DNA of 64,000 nucleotides from Acidimicrobiaceae bacterium (GCA_002720485.1 PBIQ01000029.1:1-64000), one strand, 5' to 3'; shown: positions 44,834 to 54,204, counted from the first letter of the stretch. The notes: a model not told the origin generated them from the letters alone. Made by a program: numbers and translations.

Positions 44834-45166
44834 CTATTCCTGATCGCTATTATCTTCGAAACTTGGAACTTCTACCCCTGGAAGGTAATAGGTAAACATA
44901 TCAACGATAATGGCCATTATCTGATTAGGGTCTACACCACCCTTTCCTAAGTCAACGGTTATGACGTTGCTATTCATGGTTATTTTGTCAACACCTCCAA
45001 GTTCGAAAATAGCTTTTGCCAATTTGTCTGGAGGTCGCTCGCCAAGAATTTCTTCTGAAGCCTCGAATCGTTCGTGGTCCATTCCCGTGATGCTCCGGTT
45101 GATTTCATATCGTTGAACACCAGGTTTTGAAGATGATTTTTGTATAACGGTTACAGGTTGTCCCAT
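44834..45166 (-). CDS. NifU/Nfu N-terminal-domain-like protein
   Basis: A 110-residue protein whose body (YEINRSITGMDHERF, then LAKAIFELGGVDKITMNSNVITVDL) matches the Nfu_N domain found ahead of the iron-sulfur scaffold domain. The CxxC-bearing scaffold domain itself is absent, so it is a stand-alone N-domain, common in actinobacteria. The ATG at 45166 is chosen to begin MGQPVTVIQ; a start at 45184 is possible. Its role in iron-sulfur metabolism is inference. Confidence 0.8.
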   Translation of the reverse strand: MGQPVTVIQKSSSKPGVQRYEINRSITGMDHERFEASEEILGERPPDKLAKAIFELGGVDKITMNSNVITVDLGKGGVDPNQIMAIIVDMFTYYLPGVEVPSFEDNSDQE

Positions 45167-45237
45167 ACGAACAAGATCGTACATCGCCGAAGACCAAAGT
45201 TGCGAGATATACGCAAATTGTCTACTAAAATTATGAA

Positions 45238-45945
45238 CTACGGAAATAGTGTCCCCTGTGGATTAGGTCGTTTCATTCTGGTAACGCCATGCGATTTCAG
45301 TTGATCCATAAACGCCCAAGAGTGTCGATGGAGCTCACATGGGCCATATTCGTGCAAAGCTTGGATGTGTTGCGGCGACGGATAGCCCTTGTTATCAGCG
45401 AATTTGTAGTACGGGTATTGAAAATCAAATTCACGCATCATTCGATCTCTGATAACTTTTGCAAGAATAGAAGCAGACGCTATCGCAAGGCACTTCAAGT
45501 CTCCTTTGACAATCTTGGTTACGTTCGTTGTTCCGACAGCATGTCCTACAAAATCCCATTTACCGTCGATCAAATAATGATCGGGCTTGAATGACAGTCC
45601 CTCGATTGCTCGTTTCGCAGCTAGTTTCTGCGATTCGGACATGCCCAACTCGTCGCATTCATGATTCGTTGCATGCCCGACCGCCCATGTCACGCACCAC
45701 TCGGCGACCTTTGGGAAAAGAGCTTCACGTTCTGACTCTCGAAGAAGTTTCGAATCTCTGACTTTATAAATTCTTTTCTCTTGTGGGATGACTACAGCCA
45801 CGACTGTCAATGGGCCAGCCCAAGCTCCTTTACCGACTTCATCAATGCCAGCGATATGCCGGATACCTTCACCCCAAAGATACTTTTCATGCTTCAAAGT
45901 AGGAGATGAGGACTTTAAGGATTTTCGCATCTTATGAGTGCCCAC
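45238..45945 (-). CDS. rnhB: Ribonuclease HII
   Basis: RNase HII removes ribonucleotides and primers from DNA. The 235-residue protein has the catalytic GIDEVGKGAWAGPL with adjacent Asp and Glu, followed by DSKLLRESERE. The later acidic residues lie in YLIDGKWD and CLAIASASILAKVIRD. The start is a GTG; an ATG five codons in (45930) is an alternative. The length is typical. Confidence 0.94.
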   Translation of the reverse strand: MGTHKMRKSLKSSSPTLKHEKYLWGEGIRHIAGIDEVGKGAWAGPLTVVAVVIPQEKRIYKVRDSKLLRESEREALFPKVAEWCVTWAVGHATNHECDELGMSESQKLAAKRAIEGLSFKPDHYLIDGKWDFVGHAVGTTNVTKIVKGDLKCLAIASASILAKVIRDRMMREFDFQYPYYKFADNKGYPSPQHIQALHEYGPCELHRHSWAFMDQLKSHGVTRMKRPNPQGTLFP

Positions 45946-45987
45946 TCTCGAAAGTTACTCCATGGATCAGGACGGTGTGAGATCAAG

Positions 45988-47721
45988 TCAGGAGAAGTTC
46001 TTTCCTTCTTCGTCCCCACTTGGAGGAGTAGCAGGTTTCTGAGAAGAAGGAGAGATGAGAGGAATCGCAGTTTCTTGCGGTTTTTGTTGAGGAAACAGCG
46101 CTTCACCCTGTGTTTCTCGACTTTCCCAATTAGGATCAAACTCTGGCGAAATAAAAGATACTTCCGAACTGGAATTTCCCTCCCAAAGTAACGCTGGTCT
46201 ATCCCCATGCCATCGAACGGCATACCCTATCCCCCCATTTGAAGTTGGCATATTACTCACTTCAACCGGGATGTTGAACCACCTCGGGTTGTAGCTTGGA
46301 AATAACGCAACTGTTGAAACGTTCTTTTTGGGTTGACTTAGAAGGAAACGACGCAAAAAAATAAGAAACAGAGCCGAAGCAAAAGGGTCTTGCAAGCGTT
46401 CATCAGAGGAGAATGCGCCAGATGGAGTAGCTTTCGCAATTATTCGGTTAAGTAAGTCAGAATTATCCGAGGCTCCTAAATAGTCGAGAAGGCATTCGGA
46501 CAAAGGTTTAGCCGCCTGATCTAGATTCAGCAGAGCGTTTGGGAGAGACGAAGAATACTCCGAAATGGAGTTAGACCTATAGATTTTTGAGAGAACATCC
46601 TGCAATCGATGTGCTTCTTCATCTTGAGCTGACCGCTGCAATATGCTTATCGATGATTCAACACCCAGCCTAAGGAACGAATGATCACTTCGCCGTCGAA
46701 TACCTCTACGAGGAATTGACCTAAGAAAGTTTCCGACCTGTTCTGAAGCCCATTGAAGAGATGGGGCACTCACTTCGTGGTTGTCATGAAGTAATGTGAA
46801 CTCGCTACAAGCCCACAATAGGTAGGAGAGGTACTCCCTTTCAGGGTGCTGAAATGAGGAAACCTGATATTGGTCTATCAATTGTTTAAGCAGGCGACTC
46901 GAGGCTTCACTATGACCCCACAAACTCATCGAGACAACTGCGAGCGCTGGAGTGTATGACGGAGATCCTTGCAGCCAGTACGGAGAGTTTAGGTCTTGTT
47001 CGCACCCCACAAGTAGATGCTTTCTTGCTTGAAACAGTATTCTCTCCAACCTCTCATCTTCCAAAACGGCAGTAGCCCCTTGTTCGAGATGCACTCCCCA
47101 ACCGTTTGCTATTCCCTCTAGATTTGGAAGATCATCTGGGAATGGAAGAGAATCTCCGTCTTTATCTCCTGAAAATACTAAACGAAGTGTCGCTGTGTGA
47201 GGAAGAGGAAAGACCACTGCGACCTGGCTGCCCTTTCCAGAGTTAAGTCGTTCAATTTCTTCTTGTCTTTCTTCAGATCTCAGGCGTTCTAACAATTCGT
47301 CCTCGGACGTTGCGATCAAACAGTGACCCACAGCCTTTGATGCAGAGATAATTGGTATAAGGTCTCGGGTTAAAGTCTTCTCTTCGCACTTCCAAGTTGC
47401 AGAACCGCTAGTAAACAGCGCTAGCGCCACTGGAATGGGAGTTTCATTTTCTATCTCAATGACTACTAATGACTTACCTTTGTAGGGGGTTGAACTTGCT
47501 CGGTGAACGACATCACCGCCAGGTACGCGAAGGCGGGTTTCAATTGAAACTCCGTCTTCAGCGATGCCCTGTCGGATTGCTTTTTCATCTCTAGCTATAT
47601 GCCATCTGTCATCTGCCCGAACTCCCCAATGCAGCATATATTCGGACCCTAAAGGGCCTATCTGCCCGCTCGGTGAAACAGTATGGATGTCACCAGTGCT
47701 GATACTTCCAATTTCAGCCAT
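45988..47721 (-). CDS. Uncharacterised 577-residue protein, possible alpha/alpha toroid
   Basis: Not confidently assigned. The N-terminal third is beta-rich (LHWGVRADDRWHIA, RLRVPGGDVVHRASS), and the middle has successive helices (ERILFQARKHLLVGC, YWLQGSPSYTPALAVV, REYLSYLLWACSEF). This organisation recalls glycoside hydrolases of the alpha/alpha six-barrel type such as amylo-alpha-1,6-glucosidase. The C-terminal 40 residues are Pro/Ser-rich and probably disordered. No signal peptide or membrane span is seen. It lies between gpsA and rnhB on the same strand. Catalytic acids could not be picked out. Confidence 0.75.
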   Translation of the reverse strand: MAEIGSISTGDIHTVSPSGQIGPLGSEYMLHWGVRADDRWHIARDEKAIRQGIAEDGVSIETRLRVPGGDVVHRASSTPYKGKSLVVIEIENETPIPVALALFTSGSATWKCEEKTLTRDLIPIISASKAVGHCLIATSEDELLERLRSEERQEEIERLNSGKGSQVAVVFPLPHTATLRLVFSGDKDGDSLPFPDDLPNLEGIANGWGVHLEQGATAVLEDERLERILFQARKHLLVGCEQDLNSPYWLQGSPSYTPALAVVSMSLWGHSEASSRLLKQLIDQYQVSSFQHPEREYLSYLLWACSEFTLLHDNHEVSAPSLQWASEQVGNFLRSIPRRGIRRRSDHSFLRLGVESSISILQRSAQDEEAHRLQDVLSKIYRSNSISEYSSSLPNALLNLDQAAKPLSECLLDYLGASDNSDLLNRIIAKATPSGAFSSDERLQDPFASALFLIFLRRFLLSQPKKNVSTVALFPSYNPRWFNIPVEVSNMPTSNGGIGYAVRWHGDRPALLWEGNSSSEVSFISPEFDPNWESRETQGEALFPQQKPQETAIPLISPSSQKPATPPSGDEEGKNFS

Positions 47722-47767
47722 GGATGAACCTTTGAATTAAGTTGCGAGGATAAAGCATGAGATCAAA

Positions 47768-48814
47768 TTAGGTTTCTGACCCTTGATCACGGAGCATAAG
47801 AAGTTCGTAAGCATCCAGCGGGGAAATGCTTCCTGATACCACTGCCGAAACCTGATCGGTGATAGGGGTCTCTACTTCATGTTCTTTAGCTAGTTCTGAT
47901 ACTACTGGTGCGGTCATGACTCCTTCAGCAACATTATCCATATCAGAAATAACATCATGAAGGAGCTTTCCTTTCCCGAGCTGCTCGCCAACGTATCTGT
48001 TTCTGCTTTGGTTTGAGAAAGATGTTGCAATAAGGTCTCCGAGTCCAGCCAGTCCTACAAAAGTTTCTGGTTTGGCCCCCATTGCTTCTCCCAGCCGCGT
48101 CAATTCAGCAAGACCCCTCGTTATCACAGCAGCTATCGTATTGTCTCCTGTCCCCAACCCAGTTGTCATCCCTGCTGCAAGGGCAAGAACATTTTTAAAT
48201 GCTCCTCCCAACTCACAGCCTTTGACATCAGAACTTGTATAGATCCTAAAATTTTCAGTGATGAAAATTCTGTGTATTTGCTCTGCGTCTATTTCGTCTT
48301 GCATAGCTAGAACTGAGGCCGTAGCGAAACCCTGCATTACTTCCTGAGCAAGATTTGGGCCTGACAGGACTCCGGTGGGGTTTCGGGGAAGCTCCTCGTT
48401 AACGATCTGAGTCATAGTGTAAGTCGTTCCCTGTTCTAAACCTTTTGCCAGACTAATGATAGGAATGTCTTTATTTAGGTATGGCTTCATCTGACAAAGC
48501 ACTTCTCGGAAGCTTTGGGATGGGATCGCTATCAGAGCGATATCAACATCAGAGAGAACTTGCTCTAAATCAGTAGTGGCAGTTAGTGCTCTAGAAAGAA
48601 CGAAGTCAGGTAAATAGTGAAGGTTCTGATGGTTTTGGTTAATTGTGGAGGCAACTTCAGAATCTCTGCACCATAATTTCGATGAGGCATTATGAGAAAC
48701 AAGGTGCGCAACTGTTGTCCCCCATGAACCACCACCTATAACTGCTACAGAAATACCCACCGAAGAATCGTACCCCAGAACAAGCGATGATTCAGATACT
48801 GAGTAATAGATCAT
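47768..48814 (-). CDS. gpsA: Glycerol-3-phosphate dehydrogenase (NAD(P)+)
   Basis: Makes sn-glycerol 3-phosphate from dihydroxyacetone phosphate for phospholipid synthesis. The 348-residue protein has the Rossmann motif VIGGGSWGTT, the conserved SLAKGLE near 143 and LSGPNLAQEV near 170. The catalytic lysine is in GGAFKNVLALAAG, and GLGDLIATS follows. About 18 residues precede the family N-terminus, so a GTG at 48760 may be the real start. Divergence from cofC matches the mycobacterial gpdA2-fbiD pair. Confidence 0.94.
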   Translation of the reverse strand: MIYYSVSESSLVLGYDSSVGISVAVIGGGSWGTTVAHLVSHNASSKLWCRDSEVASTINQNHQNLHYLPDFVLSRALTATTDLEQVLSDVDIALIAIPSQSFREVLCQMKPYLNKDIPIISLAKGLEQGTTYTMTQIVNEELPRNPTGVLSGPNLAQEVMQGFATASVLAMQDEIDAEQIHRIFITENFRIYTSSDVKGCELGGAFKNVLALAAGMTTGLGTGDNTIAAVITRGLAELTRLGEAMGAKPETFVGLAGLGDLIATSFSNQSRNRYVGEQLGKGKLLHDVISDMDNVAEGVMTAPVVSELAKEHEVETPITDQVSAVVSGSISPLDAYELLMLRDQGSET

Positions 48815-48837
48815 AAGACAGACCTAGAATCTTGACA

Positions 48838-49416
48838 ATGAATAATTATGGAGTGCTCCTACCAATTAAATCATTCGATACCGCTAAGGCTCGTCTTGCC
48901 TCCGTGCTTAACCCTTCGGAACGCGCAGCGTTATCTCGTTCCCTCGCTGAGGGCGTAATTCGAGCATGTGCAGGTGTCTCAGTGTGGGTCATCTGTGAAG
49001 ATAGAGAAGTCGAAGAGTGGGCATTGAAGCTAGGTACACAAGTTATCCATAATGACCAAGGAGGACTTAATAACGCAGCCCAAACAGGACTAAATGCCAT
49101 AGCAAAAGAGGGAATAGAAAAGGTGCTAATTACACATGCTGATCTGATTTTCCCCGAAGATCTTCTAAGCCTATTTCAATACGATGGTATTGTTCTCGTC
49201 CCAGATAGGCATAACGATGGAACAAATATCATAGGCCTGCCATCAAATATCGATTTTTCTTTCAAATACGGCCCAGGGTCTTTCGAAAAACATAAAGCAG
49301 AAGCAGAGAAATTCTCGATACCCCTGAGAGTTATCACAAATACAAATTTCGGATTTGATATCGATAATCCTAATGATCTACTCGAATCTAAGTTATCTAA
49401 AGACGATCTGATCTAG
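48838..49416 (+). CDS. cofC: 2-phospho-L-lactate (phosphoenolpyruvate) guanylyltransferase, F420 synthesis
   Basis: CofC/FbiD activates 2-phospholactate or PEP with GTP to start coenzyme F420 assembly. The 192-residue nucleotidyltransferase-fold protein has LLPIKSFDTAKARLA at the N-terminus, GGLNNAAQTGLNA near 81, ITHADLIFP near 101, and KYGPGSFEKHKAEA near 147, all typical. The ATG at 48838 is used; a TTG two codons upstream is possible. Other F420 genes are not in the window. Two LLM oxidoreductases nearby would use the product. Confidence 0.92.
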   Translation: MNNYGVLLPIKSFDTAKARLASVLNPSERAALSRSLAEGVIRACAGVSVWVICEDREVEEWALKLGTQVIHNDQGGLNNAAQTGLNAIAKEGIEKVLITHADLIFPEDLLSLFQYDGIVLVPDRHNDGTNIIGLPSNIDFSFKYGPGSFEKHKAEAEKFSIPLRVITNTNFGFDIDNPNDLLESKLSKDDLI

Positions 49417-49425
49417 AGTGTCACT

Positions 49426-50154
49426 GTGATTAGTTCTAATATCCCTACCCCGATGAGAGCTCTCGCTATTGGAGCGCATCCTGATGACGTTGAGTTTGGG
49501 GCAGGCGCCACGTTAGCGAAGTGGGCTGCGAACGGTTGTGAAGTTAGCTTATTGATCTGCACTGATGGCTCTAAGGGGTCTTGGGACCCTGCTGCCGACA
49601 CAGCCGAGTTGGTAGAGATTCGAAAAGTTGAGCAACGTGCTGCGGCTGAAGCGCTTGGGGTTTCAGGTGAGATTGTTTTCCTTGACTATGTTGACGGCGA
49701 ATTACACGCTGGAGTAGAAGAGCGAGAAATTGTGGCTTCATGGATTCGAAAAATTAAGCCAGACGTGGTCCTTGGCCATGATCCATGGAAGCGATACAGA
49801 TTGCATCCAGACCACCGCAATGCAGGACAGCTAGCTGTAGAAGGTATTGTTGTTGCTCGCGATCCTTTCTTTCTTAACGACTCCGTACTCCCTCCACATC
49901 GCCCCTCAGAGCTCTTTCTATTTGAACCTGAAGAGTGTGACCATCTAGAAACCTCTGAAGGTTACGAGCAACAAAAGCTAAATGCCCTTGAGTCACATAA
50001 AAGCCAATACGTTTCAACAATGGGCATAACCAAAGACAACGAAACTAAGGGATTACAGGATTTCAGAACCCGCATTTCTGAAGACCTTTCTGCTTTCGGC
50101 GATCTTGCAGGAATAGGAATGGCAGAGGGGTTTAAAAGAATTAGAGAAATATAG
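49426..50154 (+). CDS. PIG-L family (LmbE-like) deacetylase
   Basis: A 242-residue zinc-dependent N-deacetylase-fold protein with GAHPDDVEFGAGATL near 17 and RLHPDHRNAG near 125, the two halves of the zinc site. It lacks the Mca/MshB-specific stretch, so it is a third-type member whose substrate is unknown (N-acetyl sugar or bacillithiol/mycothiol-like amide are candidates). The start is GTG, nine bases after cofC, indicating a shared transcript. Confidence 0.88.
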   Translation: MISSNIPTPMRALAIGAHPDDVEFGAGATLAKWAANGCEVSLLICTDGSKGSWDPAADTAELVEIRKVEQRAAAEALGVSGEIVFLDYVDGELHAGVEEREIVASWIRKIKPDVVLGHDPWKRYRLHPDHRNAGQLAVEGIVVARDPFFLNDSVLPPHRPSELFLFEPEECDHLETSEGYEQQKLNALESHKSQYVSTMGITKDNETKGLQDFRTRISEDLSAFGDLAGIGMAEGFKRIREI

Positions 50155-50161
50155 ACAGCTT

Positions 50162-51364
50162 CTATCTATGAACTAGGAAAATTCCTGATCTCACTTTCGG
50201 CTGAAAATACGTACTCTTTGGAGGGAAAGTCATTCGTCGGTCAGCGACAGAAAGTAACTGAACCATGGGAACAGGGTGAAGAGCAAAAGCTACGCCCCCG
50301 TTGAGATCTGTTTGGTCGACAAGATGTTTTAAACCCGCAGATCCCGGAAGGTACTGCAACCTATTACCTGCATCGGCATCATCAATATTAAAAATCGGGC
50401 TCAGAATTTTTCGCTGCAGTAGCCCAGAGTCTATTTCTGCTGGATGCATTCTCGCAGGCTTAATAGCAGTCCACTGACCGGAAGCATACATAGAGAACTC
50501 CCCTGATGCCTTTGGTTCTGGATCTATACCTTCCATAATTGGGAGCACAGAGAAGTCTCGTGCGGCAATTTCTGTGTAAAGCTCGTCTAGAGAGTAACCT
50601 CCCAAATCGGTGACACGTCGATGAAAGGCGCTGATCTTGAGTTCGCTGAGCGGGAAAAAAGCAGCAAAAAGTTTTGAAAAAGATTCAGATTCCCCGTTCC
50701 TTTTCCACATTTCTGATGCTGCACTAACTCGGTGATGACCATCGACAACATATGCCTGCTTGTCTCTCATCAGGCCTATGAGAGCACTTGCATCTCCATC
50801 ATTCACGAGCCAAATTTTTTGTTCAATCAAGTCTTCACGCTGGAAATGCAAAATAGGATTTTCGTTACTCAGAATTGATGAGATGATCATCGCCACTTGG
50901 CTATCATCTTCATATCCAAGAGCAACAGGCGAGGATTGAACACGTATTTTCTCTAAATGATCTGCTAAGTGCAAGGAACGATTTGGCCGAATCCGCTCGT
51001 GAGGAATAATGCGTCCTTCCTCAACAACGGAAAGTGGGACGTCACCTATAATCGCCGTCTGCTGGTGATTCTCAGATCGAAGTTGGTAGAGATAAAGTGA
51101 CGGAGTCCGAACTCTCTCATAAATATTCTCTGAGAGCAGTCGAGATAGTGCTCTAGCATTCGAATCAGAGACTTCTTCCGCAGTTTTAGCGCTCTCATCA
51201 TCTCCAAAAGACCGAGTTACATGAAGAAATACATAGGGATCTTTTTCCATTATCTCTAGTCTTTGCTCAGGTCTGAGAGCATCATACGCTGGTGAAACTA
51301 CTCTCTTAGCCCACTTCTGGCGGACGAGTTGGGCTTCCACTCGCTGAAGTAAACTCGAAGTCAT
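50162..51364 (-). CDS. DUF1015 family protein
   Basis: A 400-residue protein of the widespread but uncharacterised DUF1015 family. VVSPAYDALRPEQR near 22, IIPHERIRPNRS near 117 and YVVDGHHRVSAASEMW near 204 are the conserved motifs; the DGHHR histidines look catalytic or metal-binding. It ends convergently with the PIG-L gene and starts four bases after serA, an association with serine biosynthesis seen in other bacteria. The reaction is unknown. Confidence 0.86.
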   Translation of the reverse strand: MTSSLLQRVEAQLVRQKWAKRVVSPAYDALRPEQRLEIMEKDPYVFLHVTRSFGDDESAKTAEEVSDSNARALSRLLSENIYERVRTPSLYLYQLRSENHQQTAIIGDVPLSVVEEGRIIPHERIRPNRSLHLADHLEKIRVQSSPVALGYEDDSQVAMIISSILSNENPILHFQREDLIEQKIWLVNDGDASALIGLMRDKQAYVVDGHHRVSAASEMWKRNGESESFSKLFAAFFPLSELKISAFHRRVTDLGGYSLDELYTEIAARDFSVLPIMEGIDPEPKASGEFSMYASGQWTAIKPARMHPAEIDSGLLQRKILSPIFNIDDADAGNRLQYLPGSAGLKHLVDQTDLNGGVAFALHPVPMVQLLSVADRRMTFPPKSTYFQPKVRSGIFLVHR

Positions 51365-51368
51365 TCTT

Positions 51369-52583
51369 CTATACAGCTCTCTTATCTAAGAGGGAGACCC
51401 CTAGAACATGTTCAAGGGCTACTAACTCGTCATACAGCCCGATAGGGACTGCCCCCACTACTTCGATACTTGCTACTGCGGCCTTTTTCCCGCTGAACAC
51501 TCGATTATCCATATATTGAACGTTTAGATCAGCAGCTCGGAGAGTCGAAAGAACTGATGCAAGAACTCCAACACGATCTAGATGTCGGACTCTAACCTGT
51601 GATGTTCCATCTCCAGAAGGTGCTTCATTAACACAGTTCAAAGGATTACCAGCTTCGAATCTCAAGACTGTACCAACAACGCCATCAGCAATCGCCTTGC
51701 TCGCTTGAGCAGTGGAGGCCCCTATATGGTGGCTTCCAACTACAGAGGCGTGACTAGCTAAAGCTGAACCAATAGTTCGCTCTCCCGAAGCAGGTTCATC
51801 ACAAAACACATCAAGGCCGGCTCGAATTCCACGTTCGTCCATTGCTTGAATAAGTGCAGGCTCATCGATAATTTCACCCCTACTGGTGTTAATTAAGATG
51901 GCTCCATCTTTAAATGACCTAAGCAATGCTTTATCTACCAATTTCACAGTTTGCTCAGTAAATGGGACATTGATAGATACAACATCACTATGCGCTACAA
52001 GGTCTTCAAGAGTATCGGTTAGACGGATTCCGATTTGTCGAATGCGTTGTTCGACTTGAGGTAAACGCCCATTCTTTCTCTGGCCTATCACGTTTAATCC
52101 GAATGCTTTTGCTCGTTCAGCAACACTTAATCCAATGCCTCCAAGTCCAATGATTCCGATGGTCTTCCCCATAATCCCATCTGCAATCGAATATTTCTTT
52201 TTATTCCAAGTTCCCTTCCGTAAATCCACAGCTGCGTCAACGATATGGCGGTCTATCGCTAGTAGAAGGGCAAAGGTTAATTCCGCTACTGCCGCAGCAT
52301 TTTTCCCCGGCACGTTACACACGTGAATACCCAACTCTGAAGCTGCGATAACGTCGATATTGTCAACCCCTGCTCCCGCCCGAACTATTAGTGATAACCG
52401 GTCCGCAGCCTTTAGGGCATTAGCTGTAACTTTGGTGCTTCTCACCACCAGAACTTCGATACCCTTTATACAGTCTTTGAGTTCTTCGGAAGTTATATCT
52501 GGGCTTTCTTGTACTTCGTGTCCGATATCTTCGAGTGCAAGCTTTGCTGTAGAACCTAATTTGTCCGCAATTAAGATTTTCAT
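51369..52583 (-). CDS. serA: D-3-phosphoglycerate dehydrogenase
   Basis: First step of serine synthesis. The start at 52583 is fixed by AGGAGAAAT just upstream, giving 404 residues. The NAD motif GIIGLGGIGLSVAERAK is near 148. The catalytic Arg is in INTSRGEIID, the Glu in FCDEPASGE and the His in GSHHIGAST. The last 75 residues form an ACT domain (VRHLDRVGVLASVLSTLR), the serine-feedback type. There is no room for the allosteric-substrate-binding domain of mycobacterial SerA, so this is the shorter architecture. Confidence 0.94.
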   Translation of the reverse strand: MKILIADKLGSTAKLALEDIGHEVQESPDITSEELKDCIKGIEVLVVRSTKVTANALKAADRLSLIVRAGAGVDNIDVIAASELGIHVCNVPGKNAAAVAELTFALLLAIDRHIVDAAVDLRKGTWNKKKYSIADGIMGKTIGIIGLGGIGLSVAERAKAFGLNVIGQRKNGRLPQVEQRIRQIGIRLTDTLEDLVAHSDVVSINVPFTEQTVKLVDKALLRSFKDGAILINTSRGEIIDEPALIQAMDERGIRAGLDVFCDEPASGERTIGSALASHASVVGSHHIGASTAQASKAIADGVVGTVLRFEAGNPLNCVNEAPSGDGTSQVRVRHLDRVGVLASVLSTLRAADLNVQYMDNRVFSGKKAAVASIEVVGAVPIGLYDELVALEHVLGVSLLDKRAV

Positions 52584-52683
52584 ATTTCTCCTAGCGTCGA
52601 GCCCTATGCCGGCATTCACGGGCAAAGAGGTCTGCTATTTACATTCTATTGAGTCGTTCTAAAGAGACCTACTCTGAGACCCT

Positions 52684-52714
52684 TTGACTTTCCCCTACTT
52701 CTATTTGGTATTAA
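52684..52714 (+). promoter_or_regulatory. Candidate promoter of the phosphoribosyltransferase gene
   Basis: TTGACT (52684-52689) and an extended -10 TGGTATTAA (TATTAA at 52709-52714) are separated by 19 bases, slightly long. They lie about 50 bases ahead of the start, in the divergent gap to serA. The rest of that gap shows nothing recognised. Confidence 0.42.
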
Positions 52715-52765
52715 TCCTTAGAAGCGCTGGAAGGTATAGGGTTTAGGTTACTGACTGGAGGGAAA

Positions 52766-53272
52766 ATGTCTGAAGAACGCGAAATACTTGAGTGGCAGTC
52801 GTACGGTATAGCGGCGCGTGAGCTTGCCCAGATCGTAGCTGATGATAGCTACCAGCCTGATATTATTTTAGCTATTGCACGTGGTGGGCTTTTCGTAGCT
52901 GGTTCTCTTGGCTATGCCCTCTCGGTTAAGAACCTATATGTAATGAACGTTGAATACTACACCGGAGTTGATGAACGTCTGGAAGTACCCGTCGCCCTAC
53001 CGCCCTACCTTGACTCTATTGATCTCCGAAACGCTCGAGTTCTTATTGCCGATGATGTGGCTGATACTGGCGCAACTCTTGCGTACGTATACGAATTTTG
53101 CAAAAACGAAGTTGCAGAAGTACGTAGCGCTGTCCTATACGAAAAAAGCCCTTCCATTATCAAATGTGAATATGTGTGGAAGCGGACAGACCAATGGATT
53201 AATTTCCCATGGTCATCTGATGATCCGATAATGGAACCTTCTGATGGTCGGGCCATTGTCCTAGACGCTTAA
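52766..53272 (+). CDS. Phosphoribosyltransferase (xanthine/hypoxanthine type)
   Basis: A 168-residue type I PRTase. ILAIARGGLFVAG near 34-46 and the PRPP loop VLIADDVADTGATL near 91-104 are clear. WINFPWSSDD at the C-terminus resembles the hood of xanthine-guanine phosphoribosyltransferases. GGAGGGAAA precedes the ATG. It lies 68 bases upstream of the molybdenum hydroxylase operon, so salvage of purine bases alongside their oxidation is likely, though the base specificity is inferred. Confidence 0.86.
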   Translation: MSEEREILEWQSYGIAARELAQIVADDSYQPDIILAIARGGLFVAGSLGYALSVKNLYVMNVEYYTGVDERLEVPVALPPYLDSIDLRNARVLIADDVADTGATLAYVYEFCKNEVAEVRSAVLYEKSPSIIKCEYVWKRTDQWINFPWSSDDPIMEPSDGRAIVLDA

Positions 53273-53331
53273 AAATTCTAAAACTTTAAATAATCGGGGG
53301 GTCTATCGTTACGGCTTTTTCGTCTTTTCGC

Positions 53332-53337
53332 TACGAT
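53332..53337 (+). promoter_or_regulatory. Candidate -10 element for leaderless transcription of the hydroxylase operon
   Basis: TACGAT ends four bases before the ATG at 53341, with a weak -35 (TTACGG, 53309-53314) 17 bases upstream. The spacing would put the transcript start at or next to the first codon, a leaderless pattern common in actinobacteria. No Shine-Dalgarno precedes the ATG, which agrees. Confidence 0.35.
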
Positions 53338-53340
53338 TAA

Positions 53341-54204
53341 ATGATTATGGAAGTACTTATAGCTTCATCGGCAGAAGAAATCTGTGAATTGCTTGGCCAA
53401 GACAATAGCCGGCAGCTGCTTGCTGGGGGTACTGATTTCATGGTTGAGGTAAACTACAGGCATAGATCACCGTCGAGTGTGATCGCAATTGATCGGGTTC
53501 CTGAGCTACGAAATTGGCACCATGATGGCGATTCTGTGGTAATCGGCTCTTGTGTGACCTATCGGGAAATTGAACGGGGCCCTCTCGCTACACTTGTCCC
53601 AGCTTTAGCCCAAGCAGCACGAACAGTTGGGTCACCACAGATACGAAATGCCGGAACAATAGGAGGGAATATAGGTACAGCCTCACCTGCCGGCGACATG
53701 ATACCTGTTCTCTCTGCGTTGGGGGCAGAAGTTTCGCTAAGAAGCTCTGAAGGCAAGAGAGAGATTTCTTTAGATGACCTAATCGTCGGGGTAAAACAGA
53801 CATCTTTAGGTCAGGGAGAGTTTATCGAATCTGTTCGAGTTCCTGTGTTAGAAAGTCCACAAGAGTTTCTTAAGGTTGGTTCGAGAAGTGCAATGGTCAT
53901 TTCTGTAACCTCGCTTGCATTGATCACCTACCCAAAAACACAATCAGTTGGGATTGGCCTTGGAGCCGTTAATCCCAGACCTACCCGGGCCAGACAGGCT
54001 GAGGAATTTATTAAGGATTTTCTCAACTGGGAGAGTATGCAAGTAGATCCCTCTGGATTAGACCACTTCAAAGAGCTTGTCTCCGAAGCAAGTAGACCGA
54101 TTGACGACCACCGGAGCATAGCTGCGTATCGTCGTCACAGTATTGGTGTACTCGCTCAAAGGGCGCTAACGCGTATTTTTTCTGAAAGGAGCCCTAGTGT
54201 CTAA
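53341..54204 (+). CDS. Xanthine dehydrogenase family, FAD-binding subunit
   Basis: The medium FAD subunit of a molybdenum hydroxylase, passing electrons from the iron-sulfur subunit to NAD or another acceptor. The 287-residue protein shows LLAGGTDFMVEV near 28, AQAARTVGSPQIRNAGTIGG near 93 and NIGTASPAGD near 114, the standard FAD loop motifs. The second ATG (codon 3) may be the real start. It is the only FAD subunit in the window, although two molybdenum subunits follow. It overlaps the next gene by eight bases. Confidence 0.93.
   Translation: MIMEVLIASSAEEICELLGQDNSRQLLAGGTDFMVEVNYRHRSPSSVIAIDRVPELRNWHHDGDSVVIGSCVTYREIERGPLATLVPALAQAARTVGSPQIRNAGTIGGNIGTASPAGDMIPVLSALGAEVSLRSSEGKREISLDDLIVGVKQTSLGQGEFIESVRVPVLESPQEFLKVGSRSAMVISVTSLALITYPKTQSVGIGLGAVNPRPTRARQAEEFIKDFLNWESMQVDPSGLDHFKELVSEASRPIDDHRSIAAYRRHSIGVLAQRALTRIFSERSPSV

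Noticed and set aside
45200-45216. Inverted repeat TTGCG/CGCAA downstream of rnhB
   Set aside because: Five-base stem with no T-tract; too weak to call.
50145-50165. Small hairpin at the PIG-L/DUF1015 convergent junction
   Set aside because: The ATAGA/TCTAT stem is very AT-rich and short.
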